A DNA stretch of 64,000 nt from Sphingopyxis sp. BE259 (GCF_031457495.1 NZ_JAVDWM010000001.1:3150001-3214000), one strand, 5' to 3'; positions 53,517 through 63,030 are shown, counted from the first letter of the stretch. The notes: generated from the letters alone by a model not told the origin. Translations and numbers: made by a program.

Positions 53517-54182
53517 CTAACGGTCGGCGCCAAATTGCTCCGCCAGCTTGGCGCGCCTGACCTTCCATGTTTCGGCAAGCATCGATACGTCGCGCAGCGC
53601 GCGCAGGTCCGCCAGGCGATCCTTCGCTTCGCCGCCGATCAGCAGACCGAACAGCGAGGCGAGCGGCCAGTCGGGCCAAGGCCGTTCCACCAGTTCAAGC
53701 GTATCACCCGCGCGGACCTGCCCCGTTTCGAGGACGCGGTAGTACCAGCCCGAACGGCGGGTCTTCACGACCGCGGCCATCACCCCCTTTGTCCCGAAGC
53801 GATGGTCGAGTTTCCAGCACGGCTGGCGCGCCTGACTGACCTCGACCAGCGCGGTGCCGAGGCGGAAGCGGTCGCCGAGGCAGACGTTGGTTTCGTCGAG
53901 ACCGGTCGTTGAAATATTCTCGCCGAACGCGCCGGGCGCATCGAGCAGCGGCACATCGCCCAGATGCGCGCGCCACCATGCGTAATGATCGGCGGGATAG
54001 TGGTGGACCGCCTTGTCGATGCCGCCATGGACGGTGCGATCGGCCTGCTCGTCCCCCGCCAGCCCCATGGCGCCGACCGCGACCGCGGCGGTGACCGGCA
54101 GCTTGCCGATCGCGCTGGGTTCGTCTTCGCCGCGGAACGGCTGAACCTGTCCCAGCAGGACCGCGAGAATGTCACTTTGCAT
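53517..54182 (-). CDS. MOSC domain protein, YiiM-like
   Basis: A 221-residue protein with the MOSC pattern: DRTVHGGIDKAVHHYP, GAFGENISTTGL, CLGDRFRLGTALVEVSQ and ARQPCWKLDHRF, which holds the conserved Cys. YiiM-type proteins use molybdenum cofactor to reduce N-hydroxylated compounds. ATG 54182 gives the usual start MQSDILAVL. It is divergent from fdhD and mobA, consistent with a molybdenum-enzyme neighbourhood. A three-helix extension of 3-alpha-domain type closes the protein. Confidence 0.88.
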   Translation of the reverse strand: MQSDILAVLLGQVQPFRGEDEPSAIGKLPVTAAVAVGAMGLAGDEQADRTVHGGIDKAVHHYPADHYAWWRAHLGDVPLLDAPGAFGENISTTGLDETNVCLGDRFRLGTALVEVSQARQPCWKLDHRFGTKGVMAAVVKTRRSGWYYRVLETGQVRAGDTLELVERPWPDWPLASLFGLLIGGEAKDRLADLRALRDVSMLAETWKVRRAKLAEQFGADR

Positions 54183-54264
54183 GGCGGTGATTGATAGGCC
54201 GCGCACCGCAAATGGCAATCGTCGCGGCGGGGACAAGCGCGCCGCGATACGTTAGGGTGCCGCC

Positions 54265-55068
54265 ATGAACGATGCGACGATCGACCTGCCCGTCCGGCGA
54301 TTGGGCCTGGCCAACCCCGGCGATGCCGCGCTGATCCGCAGCATGGCGGTCGAGGCGCCGGTGTCGGTCGAGGTCGGCGGCATCGGCTATGCCGTGATGA
54401 TGGCGACCCCCACCGATCTGGAAGATTATGCGCTGGGCTTTGCGCTGAGCGAAGGGCTGGTCGAAACCCCCGACCAGGTCGAGCGTATCGACGTTCACCC
54501 GGTCGAGGGCGGCTGGGCGCTGCGCCTCTGGGTGCCGCCCGAGCTTAAGGCGCGCGCACTCGAGCGCGCGCGCCAGCGGGTGAGCGAAAGCAGCTGCGGG
54601 CTGTGCGGGATCGAGAATATCGAACAGGTCTTGCGCCCGCTGCCGCCGCTGACCGCGCGCATCGCGACCGATCGCACCGCGATCGCCGCGGCGCTGGCGG
54701 CACTGACCGGTCATCAGCCGCTCGGCGGCGCCACCGGCGCGGTCCATGCTGCCGCTTTCTGTTCGCCAGCAGGCGAAATTCTGTGCGTGCGCGAAGATGT
54801 CGGGCGGCACAATGCGCTCGACAAACTGATCGGGGCGCTGGCGCGCGCGGGTATCGATCCCGCCACCGGTTTCATCCTGCTGTCGGCGCGGTGCAGTTAC
54901 GAACTGGTTGAAAAGACGGTGCGCGCGGGTTGCCCGATGCTGATCACCTTGTCAGCGCCGACCAGCCTCGCCGCAACCCGCGCGGCGCAGGCGGGGCTGA
55001 CGCTGGTCGCGCTGGCGCGCGCCGACGCGGCGCTGATCATCTGCGACGCCGCGGGCATGATCGCATGA
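54265..55068 (+). CDS. fdhD: formate dehydrogenase accessory sulfurtransferase
   Basis: A 267-residue protein that transfers sulfur to the molybdenum cofactor of formate-dehydrogenase-like enzymes. The functional cysteine pair is Cys111 and Cys114 (SSCGLCG). The signature EDVGRHNALDKLIGA and the later SARCSYELVEK are present. It overlaps mobA by 4 nt. The convergent YdeP-type enzyme 1.1 kb away is the probable client. Confidence 0.95.
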   Translation: MNDATIDLPVRRLGLANPGDAALIRSMAVEAPVSVEVGGIGYAVMMATPTDLEDYALGFALSEGLVETPDQVERIDVHPVEGGWALRLWVPPELKARALERARQRVSESSCGLCGIENIEQVLRPLPPLTARIATDRTAIAAALAALTGHQPLGGATGAVHAAAFCSPAGEILCVREDVGRHNALDKLIGALARAGIDPATGFILLSARCSYELVEKTVRAGCPMLITLSAPTSLAATRAAQAGLTLVALARADAALIICDAAGMIA

Positions 55069-55577
55069 CGACATTAGGCGCCGTGCTCGCGGGGGGGCGC
55101 TCCAGCCGCTTTGGTTCGGACAAGGCGCTGGCCGTGCTCGACGGGCGGGCGTTGATCGATCATGCGCTGGCCGCCCTCCGCCCCCATTGCGACACGCTGA
55201 TCATCGTCGGGCGCGCGGGCGGCATCGCCGACTGGCCGCGCCCCGACATGGGGCCGCTGGGCGGGATCGCCGCCGCGCTGATCGACGCCGCCGATCGGGG
55301 CTTTGACCAAGTGCTCACCGCGCCGGTCGATTGCGTCCGCCTGCCGCCCGACCTCGGCGCGCTGCTCGCACCCGCGCCCGCTTTCCTTGCCGCCCAGCCG
55401 GTGATCGGGCTGTGGCCGACCGCCGCGATCGACGACCTGAAAGCGCAACTGAGCGATGGCAGCGACTTGGCCGTTCGCGCCTTTGCCCGGCGGATCGGGG
55501 CGCGCGCAATCGACAGCGATTTCGTGCCGCCCAACGTCAACAGCACCGCTGATCTGGCGCGGCTGGGCGGATCATGA
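55065..55577 (+). CDS. mobA: molybdenum cofactor guanylyltransferase
   Basis: A 170-residue nucleotidyltransferase with the GTP-binding motif LAGGRSSRFGSDKAL. MGPLGGIAAALI, TAPVDCVRLPPDL and NVNSTADL are also visible. It attaches GMP to molybdopterin to form the (bis-)MGD cofactor used by DMSO-reductase-family enzymes such as the neighbouring YdeP type. ATG 55065 overlaps the fdhD stop (ATGA). The 3' end overlaps the convergent DUF1345 gene by 6 bp. Confidence 0.93.
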   Translation: MTTLGAVLAGGRSSRFGSDKALAVLDGRALIDHALAALRPHCDTLIIVGRAGGIADWPRPDMGPLGGIAAALIDAADRGFDQVLTAPVDCVRLPPDLGALLAPAPAFLAAQPVIGLWPTAAIDDLKAQLSDGSDLAVRAFARRIGARAIDSDFVPPNVNSTADLARLGGS

Positions 55578-56222
55578 TCCGCCGATGGCGTTCACCGTGA
55601 ACGCCAATATGCCCATGTTGAAAATGAACGCCGCCATGCAATGGCCCAGCACGACGCGCCGCATATGTGCGCCCGAAATGCTGACGTCCGACGTCTGGAA
55701 CGTCATCCCCAGGGTGAAGGCGAAATAGAGGAAGTCGGGGTATCCGGGTTCGTCGACCCCCGGTACTTCGATCCCGCGCTGGTCGCGGCCATGGTCTTGC
55801 CGATAGTAAAGATGGGCATAGTGGAGCGTGAACACCATATTTGCGAACAGCCACGCCAGCGCCAGCGTCGCTATGATCAGCAAAATGGCGCCGCGATCGA
55901 GCTGCCCCGGACCGGCGATCAATGTCCCCACCGCGAACAGGATCACCAGCGACAGCAGGACCGCAATCGCCAGCAGCCCGGCGCGGTTGGCGTCGTTACT
56001 TGCGGCCGTCCGCCGCATCTGCTGCGGGTCGGCACCGAGCAGCGGCACGAGGACGCCCAGAAAGACGAGCGTGGCGACGTCGAACCCGATCAGCAGCGCT
56101 GTGCGCGGATCGCAGCCGAGCGCCGACGCGATGCCGCCCGCGGCGACCAGCGCCCCGGCAAAGATCAGGAAGCGCGCCGGGGCGATGCGGTGCCCCACCG
56201 CGATGTCGGCGCGCTTGGTCAA
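55572..56222 (-). CDS. DUF1345 membrane protein
   Basis: A 216-residue protein with about five membrane segments (FLIFAGALVAAGGIASALG, LLIGFDVATLVFLGVLVPLL, LLAIAVLLSLVILFAVGTLI, AILLIIATLALAWLFANMVF and a final one). The conserved segment HYAHLYYRQ, then GYPDFLYFAFTLGMTFQTSD, is diagnostic of DUF1345. The function is unknown. Its start overlaps the stop of the upstream YdeP-type gene by 4 nt, so the two are translated together. Confidence 0.9.
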   Translation of the reverse strand: MTKRADIAVGHRIAPARFLIFAGALVAAGGIASALGCDPRTALLIGFDVATLVFLGVLVPLLGADPQQMRRTAASNDANRAGLLAIAVLLSLVILFAVGTLIAGPGQLDRGAILLIIATLALAWLFANMVFTLHYAHLYYRQDHGRDQRGIEVPGVDEPGYPDFLYFAFTLGMTFQTSDVSISGAHMRRVVLGHCMAAFIFNMGILAFTVNAIGGS

Positions 56223-58483
56223 GCGACGACCCGCACCGGGATGGCTTTGGCGGCCGGACAGCCGCTGGTCTTGTCATAAAAATCGAGCGGCAGCAGCGGG
56301 TTGAGTTCGGGATAATAGCCCGCGACCGACCCGCGCGACATCGGATAGTCGACGATGGTCAGCCCCTCGACGCGGCGGATGACGTCATCGTCGCTGAAGG
56401 TTTCAAGGGCAATTTTGGCGCCCGCCGCCAGCCCGCGATCGGCCATATCCTCGGCGTTCATGAACAGCACCATCCGGTCGCCCGACACGCCGCGATAGCG
56501 GTCGTTGTAGCTGTAGATCGTCGTGTTGAACTGATCGTGCGAGCGCACCGTGGCAAGCCGCAGCATCGCCGGATCGGCAACCGGCGCGTTGACCGCGAGG
56601 CCCGGCAGGATCAGGAAATTAGCCTTGCCGTTGGGGGTCGCCCACGCGCGGCGGCGCGGCGGGATGTCGAGATGAAAGCCCAGCGGCGCCTTGATCCGTT
56701 CGGAGAAGCTCTCGTAGATCGCCGGATAGACCGCGGCGATCTTGTCGCGGATCAGGCTGTAGTCGTCGATATAACTGGCCCAATCGACCATGCTGTCTGG
56801 CAAGGTCGCCATCGCGATGCGGCAGACGATTTCGGTTTCGGGCAGCAGATGTTCGCTGGCGGGTTCGAGCACGCCGCGCGAGGCGGTGACGTTCGACATC
56901 GAATCCTCGATGGTGACGAACTGCTCGCCCGCCGCGGTCTCGATCCGTTCGGAGCGCGCGACGACGGGCAGGATCAGCGCATCCTTGCCATGGACCAGAT
57001 GGCCGCAGTTGAGCTTGGTCGCGATCCCGACGGTCAGGTCGAGCTGGCGCATCGCCGCATAGGCACGGTCGGTGTCGGGCACCGCGCGCACGAAATTGCC
57101 GCCAAGACCGATGAACACCCTGGCGCTGCCGTCCAGCATCGCCTGAATCGACTCGACCGTGTGATGGCCATGGCTGCGCGGCGGTTCGAAGCCGAATATG
57201 TCGCGCACCTTGTCGAGATAGGTCTGGCTCGGCCGTTCATCGATGCCGACGGTGCGGTCGCCCTGCACGTTCGAATGGCCGCGGATCGGCGAGATGCCCG
57301 CCCCCGGCTTGCCGAAATTGCCCTTGAGCAGCAGCAGGTTGGCGATCTGCTGAACCAGCTGCGACCCCAGCTGGTGCTGGGTGATCCCCATGCCGTAACA
57401 GATGATCGTCGCGTTCGAGCGGATATAGATGTCGGCGCAGCGGCGGATCTGCGCCTCTTCGATCCCTGCTGCCGCGATCAGGTCGGGCCATTGCTGCGCC
57501 TCGATATCGGCCTTCAGTGCCTCGAAACCCGCCGTATGTTCGGCAAGGAAATCATGGTCTAAAACCGTCTCGCCCGCCGCCTCGCGCTCGAACATGACCT
57601 TCATCATGCCCTTGATCAGCGCGAGATCGCCGCCGATCTTGATATGGACGAACTCGCTGGTGACCGCGGTCGACCCGAAGGTCGCCATCTGGACGATGTC
57701 CTGCGGTTCGGTGAACTGGATCAGCGCGCGTTCGGGCATCGGGTTGACCGCAACGATCGGCACCCCGCGTTTGCGCGCCTCGACCAGCGGGGTCATCATC
57801 CGCGGTGCGTTGGTCCCCGCGTTGTGCCCGATCAGGAAAATCGCCTCGGCATGGTCGAAATCGTCGAGCACCACCGTGCCCTTGCCGATGCCGATCGCTG
57901 GCGGCAGGCCGCGGCTGGTCGGTTCGTGGCACATGTTCGAACAGTCGGGGAAATTGTTCGTCCCGAACTCGCGGACAAAGATCGAATAGAGGAAGGCTGT
58001 CTCGTTCGCGGTGCGGCCCGAGGTGTAGAATTCGGCCTGGTGCGGACTGTCCAGCGCGCGCAGATGCTGGCCGATCAGCGCGAAGGCATCGTCCCAGCTG
58101 ACCGGCACATAATGGTCGGTCACGGCGTCATAACGCATCGGCTCGGTCAGCCGCCCCTGCATTTCCAGCCAATGGTCCGACTGCTGCATCAGGTCGGACA
58201 CGCTGTGCGCCGCAAAAAATTCGCGCGTAATGCGAAACTTCGTCGCTTCATGCGCCAGCGCCTTGGCGCCATTTTCGCAGAATTCCAGCTTTTTGGTGCA
58301 GGTCGCGTCCGGAAACGCACAGCTGGGGCATTTGAACCCGCCCGGCTGGTTCATCGCCAGCAGCGCGCGCGATCCCTTGGTCACGACGCTCTGTTCCATC
58401 AGCACCTTCGCGGTCGCCGCAGCGGCGCCCCAGCCGCCCGCGGGGCTGGTGTAGGTTCGATAGCGCGGTTTCCGATCGGCCAT
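56219..58483 (-). CDS. ydeP: FdhF/YdeP-family molybdopterin oxidoreductase
   Basis: A 754-residue enzyme of the DMSO-reductase superfamily. The N-terminus has GGFKCPSCAFPD (Cys52, Cys55) and LEFCENGAKA (Cys69), the reduced cysteine set of YdeP proteins. The likely Mo ligand is Cys in NMCHEPTS, followed by His, as in the U-H pair of FdhF. GHNAGTNAPRM and the cofactor-binding SPIRGHSNVQGDRTVGI follow. The physiological substrate of YdeP proteins is not settled; E. coli YdeP is tied to acid resistance. Cofactor genes mobA and fdhD are adjacent. Confidence 0.92.
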   Translation of the reverse strand: MADRKPRYRTYTSPAGGWGAAAATAKVLMEQSVVTKGSRALLAMNQPGGFKCPSCAFPDATCTKKLEFCENGAKALAHEATKFRITREFFAAHSVSDLMQQSDHWLEMQGRLTEPMRYDAVTDHYVPVSWDDAFALIGQHLRALDSPHQAEFYTSGRTANETAFLYSIFVREFGTNNFPDCSNMCHEPTSRGLPPAIGIGKGTVVLDDFDHAEAIFLIGHNAGTNAPRMMTPLVEARKRGVPIVAVNPMPERALIQFTEPQDIVQMATFGSTAVTSEFVHIKIGGDLALIKGMMKVMFEREAAGETVLDHDFLAEHTAGFEALKADIEAQQWPDLIAAAGIEEAQIRRCADIYIRSNATIICYGMGITQHQLGSQLVQQIANLLLLKGNFGKPGAGISPIRGHSNVQGDRTVGIDERPSQTYLDKVRDIFGFEPPRSHGHHTVESIQAMLDGSARVFIGLGGNFVRAVPDTDRAYAAMRQLDLTVGIATKLNCGHLVHGKDALILPVVARSERIETAAGEQFVTIEDSMSNVTASRGVLEPASEHLLPETEIVCRIAMATLPDSMVDWASYIDDYSLIRDKIAAVYPAIYESFSERIKAPLGFHLDIPPRRRAWATPNGKANFLILPGLAVNAPVADPAMLRLATVRSHDQFNTTIYSYNDRYRGVSGDRMVLFMNAEDMADRGLAAGAKIALETFSDDDVIRRVEGLTIVDYPMSRGSVAGYYPELNPLLPLDFYDKTSGCPAAKAIPVRVVA

Positions 58484-58516
58484 GGCGACGCGATTACCGC
58501 ATTGCGCCGCGCTTTT

Positions 58517-59809
58517 CTATCGAGCGCGGAATTTTAGTGCAAAGCACGCGCCCTGACCGTCGGCACCCGCGCCGACGGTCAGGGCGATGTCCGTTGCCGC
58601 GCACAGGCGGCGCACGATGTCCAGGCCCAGCCCACTGCCGATACTGGCGTCCCCCTTGGCAAAAGGCGCCAGCGGATCGGCGACCGCGGCGAGGCCGGGG
58701 CCGTCATCGCAGATCGTCAGGACGTTGCCGCTGAACCGGATGTGCAGTGGAGCCGCGGCGGCATGTTGAAAGGCGTTGCCGATCAGGTTGTTCAGGATCA
58801 ACTGCAACGCCGTCGGCTCGGCCAGCGCCAGTGTTTCGGGCGGCATTTCGATCGTCACGACCGGCTGCGGGGCGGGAAAGCGCAGCGCCGCTGACACCAG
58901 CGCCTTTTCGACCACGGGATACAGCATCACCGGCTGCGACGGCAGCATGTCGCCTTCGCGCGCCAAGGCGAGCAGCAGGTCGAGGGCGTGCATCATGTCG
59001 ATCGTCGCGGTTTCGATCCGGCGCAGCGCATCGGGCACCGGCGCGGGCAGGTCTTTGTGCAGCGCGATGACTTCGGCGGCGCCGCGGATCACCGCCAGCG
59101 GAGTCCGCAATTCATGGCTGGCGTCGCGGGTAAAGCTGCGCTCGCGATCGACAAAGCCGCGGATGCGGTCGAACGCTTGGCCCAGCGCGCGCGCCAGCAC
59201 GCCGATCTCGTTTGCCGGATAATCCGCGGCCCGCACCACCGGGACCGCGGCATCGCCAGCCCCGACATCCCTGGCCAGCCGACTCAGCGGCCGCATCGCC
59301 CGGCTGGCCAGCCACCAGCCAAGCAGCGCCATGACCAGCGCGACGAACAGGCTGAGCCCGATCAGAAACCGGATCATCCCATCGCGCACCGGCCGTACGA
59401 GCAGATAGCGGCCGACCTCGGCCACCGCGATCGCGCGTTTTGCGTCCTGCCCCGCGCCGCCCCGCTGATCGAGGCGGAAACGGGCGACATGATAATGCCG
59501 CCCGCCGGTGCCATAAAATTCGCTCTGCCGCGGGTTGGCGGCGACTTGCCGCGCCAGATCGGGTGGCAGAGCGGCGGCCTGGCGATAAATCCGGATATAG
59601 GGAAGTTCGGGCGCGGGCAATTGGCCATCGCGGCGCCAGCCTTGCTGTTGCCGCGCAATCTCGTCGGCGATCGCGTTGCTGAACAGCCGATCTTCGAGCG
59701 TGTAGGCAAAGATGAAGGTCGCGATCCCGAACAGCGCGCTGGTCGCCAGGACCGCCGCGACCAGCGCCGCGATGACGCGGCGGCGCAGGCTGTGCCGCGC
59801 GGCGATCAT
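58517..59809 (-). CDS. sensor histidine kinase
   Basis: A 430-residue kinase. The first membrane segment is at 11-36, followed by a periplasmic domain of about 105 residues and a second segment at 146-169. HAMP follows, then the phospho-acceptor His232 in DASHELRTPLAV. The ATP-binding N box NNLIGNAFQHA and the G boxes CDDGPGLA and GSGLGLDIVRRL are intact. The start ATG overlaps the regulator stop (ATGA), so the pair is one operon. The signal is unknown; the periplasmic domain has no recognised fold. Confidence 0.93.
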   Translation of the reverse strand: MIAARHSLRRRVIAALVAAVLATSALFGIATFIFAYTLEDRLFSNAIADEIARQQQGWRRDGQLPAPELPYIRIYRQAAALPPDLARQVAANPRQSEFYGTGGRHYHVARFRLDQRGGAGQDAKRAIAVAEVGRYLLVRPVRDGMIRFLIGLSLFVALVMALLGWWLASRAMRPLSRLARDVGAGDAAVPVVRAADYPANEIGVLARALGQAFDRIRGFVDRERSFTRDASHELRTPLAVIRGAAEVIALHKDLPAPVPDALRRIETATIDMMHALDLLLALAREGDMLPSQPVMLYPVVEKALVSAALRFPAPQPVVTIEMPPETLALAEPTALQLILNNLIGNAFQHAAAAPLHIRFSGNVLTICDDGPGLAAVADPLAPFAKGDASIGSGLGLDIVRRLCAATDIALTVGAGADGQGACFALKFRAR

Positions 59810-60492
59810 TGCGGCGCGCTCAGGCGAAAGCCGATGCTGTGCACGGTTTCGATCATCGCCCCATCGAACGGCTTGTCGACGATCTGGCGGAGCAGGTGAA
59901 TATGACTGCGCAGCGCATCCGACGACGGCGGCTCGTCGCCCCACAGCTTGCGCGCGAGCTCGGCGCGGGTGACTGGCTGCGGCGCCGCTTCGGCGAGCAG
60001 CAGCAGGATGTCCCACAGCAGCGGTGACAGCCGTAGCGATTGTCCGGCCCGCGTCGCGGTCCGCATCTGGCGGTCGATCGTCAGCGATCCGATCACCAGG
60101 CTGTGCGACTGACCCAGTTGCGGCCGCAGCGCAAGCGCCTGGATACGCGCCGCCAGCTCGGCGAGCGAAAAGGGTTTGACCAGATAATCGTCAGCGCCGC
60201 TGGCAAAGCCCGCGAGTTTGTCATCAAGTGTATCGCGCGCCGTCAGCATGAGGATGGGGATCCGATGGTCGCTGCGGCGGCGGATTTCGGCACATACGCT
60301 CAGACCTTCGCGGCGCGGCAACGCCAGGTCGAGCAAGATGACGTCGATCGCACGGGTCAGTGCCTCGCGCAGCCCCGCCTCTCCGTCGGCCGCGTAATGG
60401 AGCCGGTGACCGAGCGCCTCGAGATAATCGATAACATTATCGGCCAGATCGGCGTTGTCCTCGATCAGCAAGATGTCGAACGCATTGTTCAA
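59806..60492 (-). CDS. OmpR-family response regulator
   Basis: A 228-residue regulator. The receiver domain has Glu11/Asp12, phospho-acceptor Asp55 (ILLDLALPR), Thr84 and Lys106 (LVKPFS). The C-terminal winged-helix domain has RLSPLLWDILLLLAE, LWGDEPPSSDALRSHIHLLR and IETVHSIGFRL. It is divergent from the DJ-1/PfpI gene across 145 bp, which contains CGTCAAA repeats that could be its binding sites. Confidence 0.94.
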   Translation of the reverse strand: MNNAFDILLIEDNADLADNVIDYLEALGHRLHYAADGEAGLREALTRAIDVILLDLALPRREGLSVCAEIRRRSDHRIPILMLTARDTLDDKLAGFASGADDYLVKPFSLAELAARIQALALRPQLGQSHSLVIGSLTIDRQMRTATRAGQSLRLSPLLWDILLLLAEAAPQPVTRAELARKLWGDEPPSSDALRSHIHLLRQIVDKPFDGAMIETVHSIGFRLSAPQ

Positions 60493-60546
60493 GCGATGCC
60501 CTTTGTCCCGCGCGCCTTACTCCGCCGCAAAGCCTTGGCGATGCAA

Positions 60547-60576
60547 CGTCAAAATAGCGTCAAACCCGCTTTGACG
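60547..60576. promoter_or_regulatory. CGTCAAA direct/inverted repeats, candidate response-regulator operator
   Basis: CGTCAAA occurs at 60547-60553 and 60558-60564, start to start 11 bp. An inverted TTTGACG is at 60570-60576. An 11-bp direct repeat is the usual layout for OmpR-type dimers. The site is shared by the regulator promoter and the DJ-1/PfpI promoter. Confidence 0.5.
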
Positions 60577-60637
60577 TCGTCCCGACGTCCACTCTGCCAG
60601 ACCGCACACCATCGTGAAACGGTTTGGAGTTTGGACA

Positions 60638-61690
60638 ATGCAGAATCGGAAAAACATCGTGGCAGCATGGGCGCTCGGCCTGATCGTCATGGGCGCCGTG
60701 CCCGCACAGGCGGAGACGGGCGCTGGATCCGACCGCGTGCTGCTCGTGGTCAGCAGCCATGGCGCCGACGAAGGCAAGACCCGCCCCGGCTTTGAAATGG
60801 ACGAGCTGACCCAGGCCTATGCGGTGTTCGCCGACAACGGGCTGACGGTCGATATTGCCAGCCCAAAGGGCGGCGTGGTCGTTGCCGACAGGTTCAACCC
60901 GAAAAAATCCTACAACAGCCGGTTCACCGCCGACCCCGTCGCCAGCGCCAAGCTCGATGCCACGCTGACGCTCGCCAGCGTGCGCGACAAAAAATATTCG
61001 GCTGTATTTCTTGTCGGCGGCAAGGGCGCGATGTTCGACCTGCCGGTGAACGCCGATCTGAAAACGTTGCTCGCGCAAACCTATGACGCGGGCGGGGTCA
61101 TCGGCGCCGTCTGCCACGGCCCGGCGGCGCTGATGAACGTGCCGATGAAGGACGGCACGTCGCTGATCGCCGGACGCGCGGTCACCGGCTTTTCCAACGA
61201 GGAAGAAGCGCTGTTCGGCAAAGGCTGGGCGATCGCCTTTCCCGTCTTGCTCGAGGATGGCCTGCGCGGCGCCGGAGCGCGGTTCAGCGAAGCGCCGATG
61301 ATGCTGAAGCACGTCGTCACCGACGGCCGCATCGTCACCGGTCAGAACCCCCATTCGACCTTTGGTGCTGCCGAAGCGGTGGTACGCGCGCTGGGCCGCA
61401 AGGTCGCGCCGCGCGAGATGCTGGCCGAAGAACGCAGCATCGCGTTGATCGGCCAGGTGCTGGCGGGCGAAGCGGCCCAAGCAGGCGCCGCGCTGACCGC
61501 CAACCCGGCGCAATATGACGTGCCGCTGGTCGCGATGTGGGGATTTTACCGCGCTCAGACGCCAGGCGCCGACCGCGCAATGCTGGAAAAAGCGGTCGCG
61601 GTGATGGAGGTCGCCCAGCCGCATTTTTCCGAGCCGCAACTGGCGACCGCGATCATCAATGCCCGCAGCAAGCTGGCGGCAGGGCAATAG
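60638..61690 (+). CDS. exported DJ-1/PfpI family protein
   Basis: A 350-residue protein with a signal peptide (AAWALGLIVMGAVPAQAE). The DJ-1/PfpI domain (about residues 32-255) has FEMDE with the conserved Glu53, FLVGGKGAM and GAVCHGPAALM with the nucleophile Cys159-His160. This is the Hsp31-like type, with glyoxalase, deglycase or chaperone roles. A C-terminal helical extension of about 90 residues is unusual. ATG 60638 has GGAG upstream. The neighbouring two-component system may regulate it. Confidence 0.88.
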   Translation: MQNRKNIVAAWALGLIVMGAVPAQAETGAGSDRVLLVVSSHGADEGKTRPGFEMDELTQAYAVFADNGLTVDIASPKGGVVVADRFNPKKSYNSRFTADPVASAKLDATLTLASVRDKKYSAVFLVGGKGAMFDLPVNADLKTLLAQTYDAGGVIGAVCHGPAALMNVPMKDGTSLIAGRAVTGFSNEEEALFGKGWAIAFPVLLEDGLRGAGARFSEAPMMLKHVVTDGRIVTGQNPHSTFGAAEAVVRALGRKVAPREMLAEERSIALIGQVLAGEAAQAGAALTANPAQYDVPLVAMWGFYRAQTPGADRAMLEKAVAVMEVAQPHFSEPQLATAIINARSKLAAGQ

Positions 61691-61691
61691 G

Positions 61692-61768
61692 TGGTGCGCC
61701 CGGCAGGATTCGAACCTGCGACCACCCGCTTAGAAGGCGGGTGCTCTATCCAGCTGAGCTACGGGCGC
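61692..61768 (-). tRNA. tRNA-Arg (anticodon UCU)
   Basis: On the minus strand the gene starts GCGCCCG and the acceptor stem closes with CGGGCGC. The D arm TAGCTCAGCTGGATAGAGCA, the anticodon stem CCCGC/GCGGG with loop CTTCTAA (anticodon TCT), the T arm GGTTCGAATCC and an encoded CCA are all present. Length 77 nt. It reads AGA and AGG, which are rare in such GC-rich genomes. Confidence 0.97.
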
Positions 61769-61839
61769 GTGCACAGGGTTGTGGCCTGCGCGAATAGCGT
61801 GGTTTGCGTAGGCTGCAAAGCGGGTTAAGCAGCGTGCCG

Positions 61840-62628
61840 ATGACCGAATCCACGCCCGCCGCTGTCCAGCCCGCCCGCACCAGCGCGGCCGCCGTCCATC
61901 AGTTCCGCTATTACGACCTGGTCATGGCGGCGTTTGTCGCGGTGCTGCTGCTCAGCAACATCATCGGCGCGTCGAAACTGGCGATGGTCGGCGGGCTGAC
62001 CTTTGGCGCCGGGATCCTGTTTTTTCCGATCAGCTATGTGATCGGCGACGTGCTGACCGAAGTTTACGGCTATGCCCGGGCGCGGCGGGTGATCTGGGCC
62101 GGGTTCGGGGCGCTGATCTTCATGGCGGTGATGAGCTGGATCGTGCTGGCCATGCCGCCCGCGCAGGATTGGTGGTGCAGCGGCACCGAAAGCCTGACGT
62201 TGAAATCGGGCGAAGCCAGCGGCACCGGCGCCGTGTGCCAGGCGACCTACGACAGCGTGTTCGGCAGCGCCTGGCGCATTGTGCTGGCGTCGATCGTCGC
62301 CTTCTGGGCAGGGGAATTTGTGAACAGTTACGTGCTCGCGCGGATGAAGGTGGCGACGGGCGGGCGGTTCCTGTGGATGCGGACGATCGGATCGACCATC
62401 GTCGGACAGGGGATCGACAGCCTGATTTTCTATCCGATCGCTTTCCTGGGCATCTGGGAAACCGAACAGGTGGTGCTGGTGATGGCGACCAACTGGGCAA
62501 TGAAGGTCGCGTGGGAAGCGGCGCTGACCCCGGCAACCTATGTCGTGGTGGGCGCGTTGAAGTGCCGCGAAGGTGTCGACGTGTTCGACGAGGGCACCGA
62601 TTTCACGCCGTTCGCGGCCAAGGTCTGA
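61840..62628 (+). CDS. queuosine precursor transporter (YhhQ family)
   Basis: A 262-residue membrane protein with about six segments. YhhQ-type motifs are visible: LLLSNIIGASKLAM, FFPISYVIGDVLTEVYGYARAR and GEFVNSYVLARMK, with IGSTIVGQGIDSLIFYPIAF later. Members import preQ0/preQ1 for queuosine-modified tRNA. The start is ATG 61840 or GTG 61834. It follows the divergent tRNA-Arg gene. A putative periplasmic insert with two cysteines (WWCSGTE and GAVCQATYD) is seen between segments three and four. Confidence 0.9.
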   Translation: MTESTPAAVQPARTSAAAVHQFRYYDLVMAAFVAVLLLSNIIGASKLAMVGGLTFGAGILFFPISYVIGDVLTEVYGYARARRVIWAGFGALIFMAVMSWIVLAMPPAQDWWCSGTESLTLKSGEASGTGAVCQATYDSVFGSAWRIVLASIVAFWAGEFVNSYVLARMKVATGGRFLWMRTIGSTIVGQGIDSLIFYPIAFLGIWETEQVVLVMATNWAMKVAWEAALTPATYVVVGALKCREGVDVFDEGTDFTPFAAKV

Positions 62629-62631
62629 TCG

Positions 62632-63030
62632 ATGACGCTGATTGAAATTGCCTCGCTGTTCGAGGAACGGAAGCTCTCGGTCATCGAAGCCAGCGGCCTC
62701 GGCAAGGACGCGCTGCATATCTATTTCGGGTTAGCGCTGTTCCTGGCGGTGCGGCTGGTGTGGCGGTGGCGCGGCGGTTGGGTCGTTGCCTGGCTGGCGG
62801 TGCTCGCGATGGCGTGCGGCGGCGAATGGCTCGACATGACCGCCGAGCACAGCCGATCAACGATCCAGCCCGACGCGGCGCATTGGCACGACATCTGGAA
62901 CACGATGTTCTGGCCGACGGTGCTGCTGGTCATCGGCCGCTGGCTGCAACCGGTGGGAAAGCCGAAAGACGAGACCGCTGATGCGGGGTCGTTAAGCGAG
63001 GACGCCGAGCGCCGCCTCGAACAGGCGTAG
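62632..63030 (+). CDS. small membrane protein of unknown function
   Basis: A 132-residue protein with three or four hydrophobic segments ([52 protein letters not shown]). A conserved-looking core contains GGEWLDM, then [13 protein letters not shown]. It begins 3 nt after the YhhQ gene and is likely co-transcribed with it. The last 13 codons overlap purQ on the opposite strand. No family is assigned. Confidence 0.75.
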   Translation: MTLIEIASLFEERKLSVIEASGLGKDALHIYFGLALFLAVRLVWRWRGGWVVAWLAVLAMACGGEWLDMTAEHSRSTIQPDAAHWHDIWNTMFWPTVLLVIGRWLQPVGKPKDETADAGSLSEDAERRLEQA

